Source: Macrobrachium rosenbergii (Eukaryota > Arthropoda > Malacostraca > Decapoda > Palaemonidae). Taken from it: a DNA stretch of 64,000 bases. Both the position numbers and the translations under genes were made by a program. This document shows, piece by piece, positions 21,841-33,147 of the stretch (within the stretch, counting starts at the first letter, position 1; every line of letters begins with the position of its first letter). The stretch spans positions 37,495,570 to 37,559,569 of the forward strand of contig NC_089749.1 of the NCBI RefSeq assembly GCF_040412425.1, given 5' to 3'. The notes beneath the pieces were generated by a model, which was not told the DNA's origin, made no database searches, and saw only the letters and a program-made list of their open reading frames with translations.

Positions 21841-23785
21841 AGTATTGTTACTATTATTATTAAGGTGCTGTTGTTACTATTAGTATTATTAGAATTATTA
21901 ACACTATTTTGGTTCTGGTTAGTTGTGTTATTATTGTTAGTATTTCCTTGCACTAAAGTTGAGTGGGAAATTAGTCTTGGAATTTGGCTACGTCTGAGTG
22001 TCGACAGTCTTAAATTGTATGGTGAATGTCTAACTGTGTTCAGTAATTCATCAAAAACTCTAGCATTTTTAAAAAAAATTAGTCGAATTGAGTACACCAT
22101 TTTGTGTATCTATATAAAAAATGTTACACTATGCACATAGTACCATAAAATAAAAGAAACTATCAAAATATAATAGTAAAAAAAATTAAATTATTGAGTT
22201 CAAGTGCACAAGTAAAATAAATCCTTCAAAGTAATCATTCAAATACACATAAAAAAATCTTATGCAAAACTGGGCATCATATCATTAACAAAAAAATTCA
22301 TCACAGTGAGTACACAAAATTGCATATAATTATTCAAAATATTTATCACCGAGTGAAAAAAAATAAAAGTATTTCCCTATCTAAGTTATTTACTAAACAA
22401 ATAATTATCATAGAGAGAGAGTAATAATGGTAATTACGCAAAAAAAATTAATTCACTAGAGAGAGAGTTTCCTTAATTTTCAATTTGATAAAGAGAGGTT
22501 AAATAATCTTGACTCTATTATAACTTTTAAAAATTCTTCACTTCTTCACACATTTAAAGAGAGAGAACAGTAAATCTCATTTTCTTGATAACTTTATTAC
22601 TGAGTTCTTTCCCAGTCGTCAAGCTGTTTTTCTGTTGTTGCCGCCATCGGAGCCTTGTTGAAACACACTCGCTGCCTGTTGTTGCTGTTGATGTTTTGGC
22701 TCACTTTGTTGTGGTTAATGGTTCTATGTGTTTTGCTTCTCCATGTTGCACCATTACTGTTTTCTGTTCACTTCTGTTTGACGCTTTATTGCAGGATTTT
22801 ATTTCTTCATATAAGTTTTGCTTGCTGTCGTAAAATCTAAGTTCATTTTGTAGATTTTCGTTTCACTGTAACTTAAGTAATTGCTGATATTTCTGTTAAT
22901 GTCTGTTTGTTTCGTCTCGCCTTCTGGATCCTATATCACTGCCACCATTTTATGGCGTGCCCAGCATAGTTTCCCTTCTTACCTGCATATTTCTTCTAAG
23001 TTGACGAAACAGTCGTCCACAGCGTCTCTTCCGTAGTCAGCCGCTTACGAGTCTGTTATTTCAAAGAGAATTAGATTAATGTAATTATATCTCTCAGAAA
23101 GGCGTAATGGAGACGAAATGGTAGCTTATTACTTTAATGATGAAAGTTAACTACAAACTCAAGTATAATTTACGGTTACAGTTACTATCTTGAAATCACT
23201 CTTGCTAGACAGTTCAGTTAAGTCTGTTTGGGACCACGAAAGCAAGGGGAAGCTGCGTCTTCTCTTATGGGTTCTCTGGAACCCTTCGTTTTTCTTGTTA
23301 TCTTCCAACTCCTCCTTTTCAGTTCCCCACTGGAAGATTTTATCTGTAAGGCCTCCCCTCGAACAGCTTGATTGGGAAGGATGGTGGTGGGTGTTGTTAA
23401 AATCTCTCCTTAGAGGATTTAATTGGAAATGACCTCAGGAGGAGGCGTAAAGGACTCCTCCCTAGAATGTTTGATTGGAGAGGTGTTGAACTACATCACT
23501 TTGTCCAGCCCCTTTTCCATGGAATTTCCATGTAAACACCTCCTGTTGAAGGCGGGGTTATAGATATGGCTGGAATGTTAGCTTCTGATGAGGTGCTGAG
23601 TGATCCTTAGTCAGCTAAATAGCGAGGGCACAGTTTCCAGATTTTACGATCGGTTTTATGGCCCTGGGCGCGATATACTCGCTCACTGTTTTGAGTTCGT
23701 GCAAGACGGTTTCCTGTGGTTTGCTTACTCAGCACTTCTAGTCTCACAATACATAACAACCAAGGCTTAATTGTTGTTCTCCCTC
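21841..23785. other. AT-rich leader of element B and unassigned flank
   Basis: An asparagine- and threonine-rich minus frame at 22100-21825 may be gag N-terminal sequence or repeat-driven. Beyond about 22955 the DNA is more balanced in base composition. It could include the unrecognised 5' LTR, but I see no paired copy. Confidence 0.35.
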
Positions 23786-23790
23786 TCTAT

Positions 23791-23814
23791 TCTCTCTCTC
23801 TCTCTCTCTCTCTC
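23791..23814. repeat. (TC)n microsatellite
   Basis: Twelve TC units inside a longer pyrimidine-rich stretch. Confidence 0.9.
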
Positions 23815-23864
23815 TATTCTTTCTCTTATGTTTTCCTGTCTAATTTTTCCCTATACCTTTACAT

Positions 23865-25055
23865 CAGGACAATGTGCTAACCCTTGAGAGAACAGCAAAA
23901 GTGAGAGAAATACTTGCTGGTTTTCAAGAGATAGATAACGTAAAATTCAAAAGGGGTCATCTCAGAAAATTCAGAGTTACATGTGTCTTGTGATGCTTCC
24001 ATGAAAGCCTTATGGGGAAGTAGCTTATGCTCGAGACGTCAATGGGGAGACCTATCTTTTAACGGCCAAATTGAGAATTGCCCCTCGTTGGGGCCAGACT
24101 AGCAAAGTATCTCAGTCAAACCTTTAAATTTAGTAGAGTAACGATCTGAAGAGATAGTAAAGTGGCAATTGCATGGGTGGGTAGCGAGACTGAAAACAAA
24201 AGTACTTTTATAGCCAACAGGACATAGAAAGTGTCCTTTATCCTACAGGAGTGCAGATTTGAGTTGCAGTATGTCTCAACCAAGGAGAATCCAGCTGATG
24301 TACTGTCCTGCGGGGCAGACTTCAGACAATTGCCTAAGAAATCCTTCCAGCCATGTTGCACATCTCGAGACCCCTAGCAGCAACTGACAACCCACAAGAT
24401 GATGCATCTTAGTCAGTAGTAATGTCTGCCCTATGAGAGTTGCAGAGAGAACTTCAGCCAGCATCTCCTGCTCCGTTACTTCACTTTTGGAAGAGTATAT
24501 CCAACTACAGCTCTTTTTACATTATCAAGCAACATGTTTGTAAATTCATGAAGATTAAAGATGATCCATTAACAAAGCTAGCTTATGTAGAACAATACCA
24601 TCATTGGCCCACTTTGTGTAGATATTTAGAGAAGAGTGGAGAAGCTTCTCTTGGAGTAGTCACTTTTGCAAGACAATTAAATTTAGATTTAATTAGCATA
24701 ACACAAACCTACTACAGTTATCTCAATTTTCAGACAAGAGTGTTGTATGCCAGCAGTGAGTGCTAGTTAAAAAGATAGTAGTTGCTTAGAGTGTAAGTGG
24801 AGGCTCAGAGCTCCATTGTCTTGACCTCCTCAGGCCCAGCTACCGAGCCCTTGTGTGATTCTGATGACACTTTCACCATGTAGGACTTGATCACGCAGCT
24901 CCAATCAAGTCCAGCACTCGTGCCATCTACCTGGATCTGGTGACGAAAACCTGTGCTGACACCTTCATCCTGTGCCTTTGTAGATTTGCCGCCTGTCACA
25001 GTGCCCCATCTATTATGTACTTTGACAATCATGCAACCTTCAAGACTGCAAGCAA
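23865..25055 (+). pseudogene. BEL/Pao retroelement pol relic
   Basis: Across shifting + frames I read CDASMKA followed after a frameshift by VNGETYLLTAKLRIAP, the RNase H region typical of BEL/Pao pol (about 23990-24090). Then comes a LSCGADFRQL-like connection near 24300 and DPLTKLAYVEQYHHWPTL (24560-24620) from the integrase N-terminus. IKSSTRAIYLDLVTKTCADTF lies near 24905-24970 and a FDNHATFK segment near 25020-25045 from the integrase core. Stops and frameshifts are frequent. No LTRs were found. Confidence 0.65.
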
Positions 25056-27093
25056 CTTGTTAGCCAATCTCTGTGTCATGTTTACTTCTTCACCTATGTC
25101 ATTCTTATTTATACTACTCATGGCTTGATATGTCAATTGTCCTGGCTTACATTCGGAGGCTACCATTCATTTTAGGACAATTAACTCAGACTAGCCTATA
25201 CATAACGACTCAATCCTCGGCATAGGCCAAACAAGTGTAACACACCGGCCTAGGTTAATAAATCCCGGATTACTCTTAGCTTGGACTGGTACTTGACGTC
25301 GTTGACGGACGAATCTTCATTTTGTAGTTAGGGTTGAGGGAAACGCCGACTTCCGCGGGTTGTTTAATGCTTCTCAGTAGGTTACATGGTGTAAACAACT
25401 TATTCCTAATGTTCCTTCCATAATTGTTAGAACTTCTTTTTACATAGGTACTTATACTGGTTCTTGTACAAACACCCTATACTGGTTCATGTAAGAATGT
25501 CCTAGACTGGTTCATGTATTTCGAATGCCCTAGACTGGTTCATGTATTACGATTGGCCTAGACTGGTTCCCTGTAATACAAAAAGTTCATTTAGGACAGC
25601 TATGTTGTGCCAAACAGCATGCAGTCCTTAGCCTAGGCTATGCTGTGCTCATGCCTAACTTAACTGTTACATTACACAGTTAGCCTGGCTTTTCATGCAT
25701 AAGAGGTGGAATTGAAGTCAAGAATTGATATATATTCAGAAAATTATGGAAGAATATCACACATCTTAGCCTACGGTTGGTGGCACTGCAACCACATGCA
25801 AGCTCATCATGTTGCAACTTACGTAACATTACCATAACAACTCTCGGTAATTTGCTGTTACATTAAGGCAAAGATACACAAGAACACTATTAAGTGTTAT
25901 GGCAACATGTACAATATAAACTAAGATATGTGCATACCTTTTACAAGGGAGAAACACGGCATTTCAAATGAAAATAAGGGGAACTACATCCCTTTCCCCT
26001 CTTAAGTCGCCACACACGTCTTGAACAGTGCGAGTTGAGCTTACGCAACTACGCACTTGGTTGAACTTACGCACTTACGTACGCACACTCGATCATAGAC
26101 AATCTCAATTTCGAGTGGTTAAGTCAACTTATTGATAAGATGAAAACCAATTCGTTTTTCCAGTCCACCAATTATGAAGGGTATTGTCATTAATTCAAAA
26201 GAAGGATTTCCATCATTACATCTGCAACAAGGATGTGACTCAGCTGTATTTGAGAGAAAGAGGAATACACTGAAACCTCCAGACTCCACATTCGCCTTGG
26301 AAGGGCGGGAAGTTTGAATGACTAATCAGGGTGACGAAGCATGCCCTGTCAGTCTGACTCAATAGAGCCTTGTTTAATGAGGAACAGGCAAGAACACTAG
26401 TTAAAGAGATGAAGTGTGTCGTCAACAACCATCCTCTTACTTACTGTGGTAATGCCCGCGAGGATGAAGGCCTCAGTCTGTCACATCTCCTATGAGGTAG
26501 GACTATCCTGTTGCAGCACCAAACAAAAGTATGCTTGGTACTTTCACCACCAAGAAGGTTCGAGCTGAATACTTCAAATTAGTTGATGCTCTACGTGCCT
26601 TTAAGTTATGTTGGAGCACCGAGTATCTACAGCCTCTATGCCAATGTCATGATTGCGACCATGGTACGAAGGGTTGTTTATCGTTTAGTTGGCCAAGCCG
26701 CATAACACCTTCTGCCCAGGCCACAATCACTCCGCCAAGGTAAGTAGTTCCGCGACCCGACCCTGCTTGCAACCCCATGTGCCCCGATACCTGACTCAGT
26801 CTTTCCCAGGTTGCCAAGATGCCGTCCACGTCGCATCCCGCACATTTGCAATTTGCCGCTGCCAATCCGGTGACGATACTGGATTTAGCAGTTTTATGCA
26901 ATGAGGAGAGGTCATTGATTGTGTTTTTGATGAAAAGTAGTCTTTTGGGTGATTTCAGTGTTGTTTGTGGCTAGTGCAAAGAAGACACCAGCCGTCCCAG
27001 CCCAAAAGAGAAGAATCGAGTTGCCAGAATTCTCTGATGATTTCGATTTCGAGTAGGTAAGTGTGGTTTTTTCAGTTTACGGTTATACTTTTT
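25056..27093. other. Unassigned DNA with a short tandem repeat
   Basis: No gene recognised. Contains the five-unit repeat at 25451-25580. A possible short exon at 26959-27056 has a CAG acceptor and an adjacent GTAAGT and ends in an acidic stop; it is too short to call. Confidence 0.4.
25451..25580. repeat. 25-28 bp tandem repeat, five units
   Basis: Units share a CCTAGACTGGTTCATGTA core, at about 25451, 25476, 25501, 25528 and 25556, with small spacer differences. Confidence 0.8.
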
Positions 27094-27376
27094 ACTGGCT
27101 TTCTGGGGGAGGTCCAGGGGAGGGCAAAACCCCCCCCTGGCCAGGTCAGGGCACACCGTCCTATGAGAGGTTAGGTAGGTCAGATCTGGTTAGGTCAGGA
27201 CCTGGCATAATAGGAAAGATTAGGTTTATTTATGTTAACTGGCTTTCTGGGGGGTCCAGGGGGGCCGAAGCGCCCCCGGCCAGGTTAGGGCACGCCGCCC
27301 TATATTAGGTTAGGTAGGTAACATCTGGTTAGGTCAGGACCTGGCACTATAGGAAAGGTTAGGTCTGTTTATGTTA
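27094..27376. repeat. 144-bp direct tandem duplication, GC-rich
   Basis: ACTGGCTTTCTGGGGG starts at 27094 and again at 27238. Both copies hold a C/G-rich block (GGTCCAGGGG, then GGCCAGGT) and repeated TTAGGT steps. They differ by scattered substitutions. Confidence 0.85.
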
Positions 27377-27428
27377 TAGAAATGATGGTAAGCATTAGCT
27401 TCCGTCCCAACGCCATCTTGTTTGTATT

Positions 27429-27498
27429 CGTCCGCCAGTTTTCTAGCTGGAACCTACTGTCATCTAGTGGTGGGTTTCGACTAGAAAACTGGCAGACG
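27429..27498. repeat. Hairpin with 18-bp arms
   Basis: Arms 27429-27446 and 27481-27498 are complementary with one mismatch around a 34-nt loop. Possibly the remains of a short inverted-repeat element. Confidence 0.6.
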
Positions 27499-27627
27499 AT
27501 AGCCTTGGCCAACTAAACTGTAGGCGCTCCGGTACGAAGACTCCATTCAGAAATGATGACGTCGTCGTAGTAAAAAGATCAACCGACGTTGTAAATTCTA
27601 GCCTCTCGGAAGAGAACAGCAAAGGTT

Positions 27628-27975
27628 TTGTGTAAAGGTGAAGATTGCCCCGTGCCGATCAAACACATTACCGTGTTAGGAGTGAATGACCAACACGAAG
27701 ACAGTAACTGTGATGTGTCAATTGTAGTGACTAATGAGGACGAACTCGTAAGTGTTGAACGAAGTATTGATCGTACTACGAACAATAGTGAACGTGTAGT
27801 GGTGAATATTGACAATCACGAACTAACTGATCATGAATCAGAGACAATGGATGTAGAAAGTAGCCATAAACAGAATGAAGTGAATGCTGACAGAGTTAGA
27901 TGTAGAACCAAAAGGAAAACGGCTCTAGCCCATCGAGAGAAAATGAAATGTTGGCTCCGAGAGGGCAAACTATAG
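27628..27975 (+). CDS. Open frame, acidic then basic; unknown
   Basis: About 115 codons open to a TAG at 27973-27975, with codons open upstream to about 27590. There is no ATG at its start. The product is rich in Asp, Glu, Ser and Asn with a basic C-terminal run (RTKRKTALAHREK). It has no recognised domain. A second frame upstream also looks protein-like, so a frameshifted longer gene or an element ORF is possible. Confidence 0.25.
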   Translation: MCKGEDCPVPIKHITVLGVNDQHEDSNCDVSIVVTNEDELVSVERSIDRTTNNSERVVVNIDNHELTDHESETMDVESSHKQNEVNADRVRCRTKRKTALAHREKMKCWLREGKL

Positions 27976-30535
27976 AGTTTTTTGAGTTTTGTGTATAAAC
28001 ATTGTTCCTTGAGGAGGAATGAAATGGAACTATGAGAAGGTCCAGGGACCATTATAGTTACATAATTTGGAGCACTGTTGTGCCATTGTTTACATTTCAT
28101 TGTTTCTTGTGCATTGTAGGGTATGATTGTAAGGCATGGAAGTGCTCAATATCCTGTTTGTACTACGAGCCAGATGCCTCCAGTTGTATCTGGGCCATAA
28201 ATCAGAACTGAACGTTGTCCACTTCAGACGTCATTTTAGCTTTGCTGCCTTGTCTGTTAGATCCGACTGGCTGGAAGAATGTTGACAAAATCTTCTGCAG
28301 GGATTTTGCCAACGTAAAACTCCCATCTAGTCAATTTATTATATCAGTAGAAATTGCAATTGTACATGCCGACTACGCGTCAATTCAGGCTGACGTGGAA
28401 GTTGTGATGGTTCTGAATTGTAAAGTGCTGTAATTATTTCGTTTGTAACGTGTTCTTGTTTTTGGAAAGTGTATGGTAAGTTGCACTTTCAATAACAGGA
28501 ATTTTGCATCTGAGAAACCTAGTTGTAGATAGTGCAGTATCGTAATATTTTTGCCTCATTCTATCACCTTTCCTATAATAAAAATTAAAGAGGACTGAAT
28601 ACCTTGAGGCCCTTGACTGAGTGAGACTTCTGAACAGAAGAAGAATGCACACGACCTCCACCTCCAACTAGAAATGACGTTTTCTAAGAAGCTCCACTAA
28701 TAGGGACGTTATTAACCACAGTCCAGACTAACAGGCGCTGGTACTCACAGTACTGTTTTACAGTATCTTACTAAGACTGCAGGACTCACTGTGACTGTAT
28801 AAGATTGACACAATGACATTGCTGGTGTTGAAACTACTTAAGCTCCCATGCGGCTTCTCCAGTTATCCTATTTAGAAACGTACCGTAAGTATTCTGTATT
28901 ATTATATTGCCCTTAACTGTAACTAATCTTTGACATTGGCTAGGTGTATACAGCAGAAAGATTCTTATAAGTCTGGAATTCTGGAACATTATGGAAAGGA
29001 AAGTATGTAAGCTGCTGCAGAGCCCCTCATGCCCACTCTTCTACTAGCAGTGAAGTGAGACAGAGGCTTGGCAGGTAGACTCTAAAACTTGAAAGCCGTT
29101 GATGGCCGAATCTCAACAGAACGTGTAAGTCCCTCACCGTCATTTTCATCGGCCTTAATCAAGGCCATCCTTTTTTTTTTGTGGACATGTGTCATGTCCA
29201 ATGATAAAGTTGTATATGCTCTCTCACTTGAGTCCTAATTAGGGATTGTCGTTTTGGAGCTTTTTCTTTGTCCAGGGATTCCGGGATAAAATTAGTCCTA
29301 ATCCCGGGAATTCCCGGGATTTTCAAGTGTCTAAAATTATACATTATACCTTGTTTCCCTTTCAGGTTTTTGATGTGCTTAGCATTACTAGATATGCAGA
29401 AACATTACTGTAGATTGACTGTCTTATTAATTTCACCTAATGTTTAATTACAGCATACACTTTGTTTGTCAACAAAGTAAGAGGAATAAGAACAAGAGCT
29501 AAAATATGCTTCTTTACTACTTTATTTTTGTTCTGCTTCCAAATTCCAATGCGAATGAAAATGTAAATTATAGTTCATTATCACTGATAAAAAAAAAAAA
29601 ATACATCTGTTTTCGTTTATACTCGGTGAAATGAAAAGAGTCCTTAATGACAGAAAATGTAGTAAAAATAAATGAAGAAAAATTAAACGTATGCATTCTT
29701 TATTTATAACATGAACTAAACGAATGAGAAGTTTCTCATAGAATAAGATCTTATATAACATTTCATTCTCTATGCAGCATTAATATACATATCTAGATAT
29801 GAAAGTTGTTGTTTTGTGCTAAGTACTTGTCACTTACATAACTAACCCACAACTCATTTTCCAACATACTATTACACCTGTTACCCAAAGTTCAGACAGC
29901 AAAAATATTTACTTCAGTTAAGACAGTGTGAGCAGCAGCAGTCTGGCAGCCAGTTGTCTCAGACTCGCGCGCAGACTGCCTACAGTAGTTTAAATATTTC
30001 TTTTATCAGTAAGACTGGGGTTGACTTGCATTTCTTATTCATTTTTGGCTGGTATAGTGTGCAGCAATATTTTTCTTGCGCGTCTATTTTGAAGAAGTTC
30101 TACAACGCTCGTGGATCAACTTGGCTACAAGTTGTGATCAAGAGCTGCTCAGGAATTCATTAAAGGTACGGGTCAACCTGATTAAGCCTTTTGTACAGTA
30201 AATTCCAGTCCTTTTTGAATTTATTCTTTAAGTAAGGCCTTGCTAGTCTTGAAATTAAGGGACCATCAGAATTTACATGTTTCATGTCTTTGCATCTAGT
30301 TTCACTTGCATCTAGTTTCACTTTTGACTTATTTCCTTTTTGACTGTGCTAACAGTTTGCTTATTTCTTTCGGAAGTGTAAGTTTATGTGCTATATGCGT
30401 TTGTGCAAGGACAACTATTCACATATCTAAGAAAGTTAATGTTATTTCAGCTTTAACCTGTCTCAGTTTAGTGTTTAAAGTAAATACTAATAGGAAATTA
30501 TCAAGGCTTATGGTTTTCATTTTTGATAGCTTAGT
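27976..30535. other. Unassigned DNA
   Basis: No gene recognised. A run of overlapping CCCGGG palindromes lies at about 29278-29322 (ATCCCGGGAATTCCCGGG type). A 13-bp poly-A lies near 29588. Confidence 0.45.
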
Positions 30536-30830
30536 AGCCGGTTTTGTCCTCAAGGAGTTATCTTCCATGGTCCACCGGAGCTCCATGGTGACCAAACTAA
30601 TATCAAAGAATTCTCTTCTAGTTGGTCTTATATACTCCATCACATAACATGTGATGGAGTATATAATGGACTCAAAGATAAGAGGGCACTTTCCCTTATC
30701 TTCAGTGAAACAAAACCCAGTTTTTCCAACGCCAAAAGAACCTGCAAGAAAGAAAAGTGACAATTGCACATGTGCATCCGCCCTCTTGTTTACAACTGGG
30801 CCATTAAAGACCAAAGCCATTAGGTAATTC
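30536..30830 (-). mobile_element. Partial copy of the 42-kb MITE family
   Basis: Matches the interior of 42150-42445 in opposite orientation over most of its length: the CCTCAAGGAGTTA start, the ATATCAAAGAATTCTCTTC block, the ACCCAGTTTTTCCAACG block and the CCCTCTTGTTTACAAC block. It lacks both terminal inverted repeats of the 42-kb copy. An 18-bp-arm palindrome at 30628-30666 is private to this copy. Confidence 0.75.
30628..30666. repeat. Perfect palindrome, 18-bp arms, 3-nt loop
   Basis: Arms 30628-30645 and 30649-30666 are exactly complementary around AAC. In the related 42-kb copy this position is a different, unpaired sequence. Confidence 0.9.
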
Positions 30831-30838
30831 TAAGCCGG

Positions 30839-31275
30839 CTGTCCAATTGACATTTTTCCTATGTTATTTTACTTGCTTTACAAGAATTTAAAGTAATATT
30901 TTGTCGGCCGGCTGCAACTAAGCTGTTATTGACCTTTGAAGACTACGCAGCTTGAATTGCCTAACGCAGGGTAGGTCTAAGCCAGCATTCAAAGTCCCCA
31001 CCCCTCCATAGCTAATACGGCAAAATTGTAACCAGTAAACACCCCTAAAAATACCAACATAATGTACCTAGAGGTGTTTACTGGTTACAATTTTTCCGTA
31101 TTAGCTATGGAGGTCGGGGGGGCGGGCTTGGCGCGGAATGCTGGCTTAGACCTACCCCCGTGTTAAATAACGTCGTGTAGTCTTCAAAGGTCAATTACAG
31201 TTTAGTTACAACCGGCCGACAAAATATTACTTTAAATTCTTGTAAAGCATAGAAAAACGCCAATTGCCACAGTCT
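30839..31275. mobile_element. Foldback element with ~200-bp inverted arms
   Basis: Left arm about 30839-31045, right arm about 31072-31275, loop about 26 bp. The arms pair over TTGTCGGCCGG, GACCTTTGAAGACTAC, GGTAGGTCTAAGCCAGCATT, CCATAGCTAATACGG and GTAACCAGTAAAC blocks, with small indels. It has no coding capacity. Foldback elements of this shape are non-autonomous DNA transposons or hairpin-forming repeats. Confidence 0.85.
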
Positions 31276-31589
31276 AGCTCAGACAGCCACGGAAAAATTA
31301 CCAGCCATTATTCTCTTTGGTCTATAGTGAACGGTTCACGTCGTTACCAGCGCTCGAAAAAATGTGACTTTTTCTCCGTTTTCATTATCGAGGATCATGG
31401 AAACATCAAAAATAGCAAGATACGTGCTTAATATTAAGTTCCAGTTAAAAGTTTGTTTTAAACTTTGGAAATTGATATTTTCCCTGTAAAAGCCAGAACC
31501 TGGCTCGTTGATTGTTACCTAGTTTTGTAAAGCAAAAATTGTTTTAAATTCTAACTAAATGTTTTAACTATAAGAAATGTTCCACAAGC
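31276..31589. other. Unassigned AT-rich DNA
   Basis: No gene or repeat recognised. Confidence 0.5.
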
Positions 31590-32770
31590 ATTATTAATAT
31601 AGAAAATCCTCAGATTATGTGATATCTACAATAATCTAGGCAGTAAGTGAGAATGATTTAGACTAGATTAATAATGGGTGTTGTCTGTAGCCCATGTCCT
31701 TTGACTGCATATCCTTAAGTGACTTAGCTTAGACTGAGGACCCTAGGATTAGATAATAACAATATCTTGGCAAAATAAATCAATAGCCTAACAATAAGGC
31801 TACATATAAGTATAAATTTTTAACTTTTATATAAGCCTGTGCACTTAAGCATGAGCTAAACAATCCAGGATTAGCCTAGGCATTTTACCTTATATCAAGT
31901 TGTGATAAATTTTTACGAAACATCCCGTTTTTGGATTAAATTATTAGCCTAGACCATGTAACTTAGGTGTAGAAGAAATAGTTAGTAATCTGTGCTGGAT
32001 GAGATGGTAACCTAGCCTTAAGGCTACATACTAAGGTAGGCGAATTGTGTTTTATGTAACCCATACACGTAAGTATGAATTAAATAATCCAGATTAGGCA
32101 GTAGCCTAGATTAGAGTAACTTATAGCCTGGCTATAAGGTTACACACTAATAAGTTATTGTTTTATATATTAGACTAAATAGCCTAGTTTTGGATATAAA
32201 CAATAACCTGGCTTAGACAAAAAATAGTAGACTAACTATAAGGTTGCATATTAGCATGTTTTGTTTTTATATAGCCTAGCCTATACATTTAAGAGTGATC
32301 TATAATAATCTGGATTAGGCAACACCCTATACTAGGTTAAGAAAGAACAAATAGCTTAGGATTTTATATAAACAGCATCCTAGACTCAATAAAGTAACCT
32401 AGTTTTTTACAACTCGGTGGCATGTCTGTAAGGCTACATGCTAGTAGCGTCATATATAGCCTATATCCTTAAAGGTGATATAAACCTAGAACAGGCAGTA
32501 GCTTCAGATTAAGTAGGAAGCCCTTTTTAAGGAATATCCTACTATTAGCCTAAAACAGCGATGGCCAGATATCAGATAAAAGGGTAGTCTCAGCCACATA
32601 AAACAGAAAACCAGATTATAAGAGGATTATTTTCTGTATAGTTTATATCCTTAAGTTTTAAATAAGCCTAGAATAGGTTAAGCAAGAACCTTCTAAGAAA
32701 TCCTCTATTCTTAGCTTAACCTAGATTATACTAGAAGCATTAACCTAAGACATATAAAACTGCAGCTTGG
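31590..32770. repeat. Degenerate satellite-like block
   Basis: A composite motif recurs: AAGGCTACAT or AAGGTTACA, then a T-rich stretch, then TATAGCCTA, CTTAAG, and AATCTGGATTAGGCA. Starts are near 31797, 32022, 32136, 32240 and 32428, with spacings of about 100-225 bp. TAGCCTA-type heptamers are strikingly frequent through the block. Confidence 0.55.
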
Positions 32771-33147
32771 ATTAGTTAATCAAATTAGTTCACAGCAGTT
32801 AGTCTGAATGGCAAGACAATTGGAATTAAATATTTCACTTGGCCATTGCAAAAGGACTAAAAGTGTAAAAGTAATACAGTCATATACAGGTATGAAAACT
32901 AATATAAACCTTAGAGGGTTTAGGTTAACATAGATACTTAATTAAATGAATGTATTACAACTGCACACTTGTAATCAAGTTAACCTGTAATACAGAAACT
33001 ACATGAGGAACTACATATGTGTCCCTCACTTAAAAACAATTAATACTAACTAGCTTCTAAAAACAACTTGCTTTATATCACTACAGGGCCACTATTAGGC
33101 AAGATCCTCAGTTCAAGTGTTCCGTAACAAATTGCTCTGTTCACTTT

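Larger units (their letters stand above)
16100..22955 (-). mobile_element. Second Ty3/gypsy family (element B), minus strand
   Basis: Gag with two CCHC knuckles, then protease, reverse transcriptase, RNase H and integrase, in gypsy order, read right to left. Codon use is AT-rich, unlike the GC-rich CsRn1 copies. The left end abuts the LTR at 15874-16099 and no 3' LTR of its own was identified. On the right, TGGTGGCAGTGAT on minus near 22940 could be a primer site, which would place the 5' LTR beyond it, but no matching pair was found. Confidence 0.8.

Noticed and set aside
22935..23785. 5' LTR of element B
   Set aside because: A primer-site-like sequence is present, but no matching LTR copy was found at the left end, so the LTR cannot be supported.
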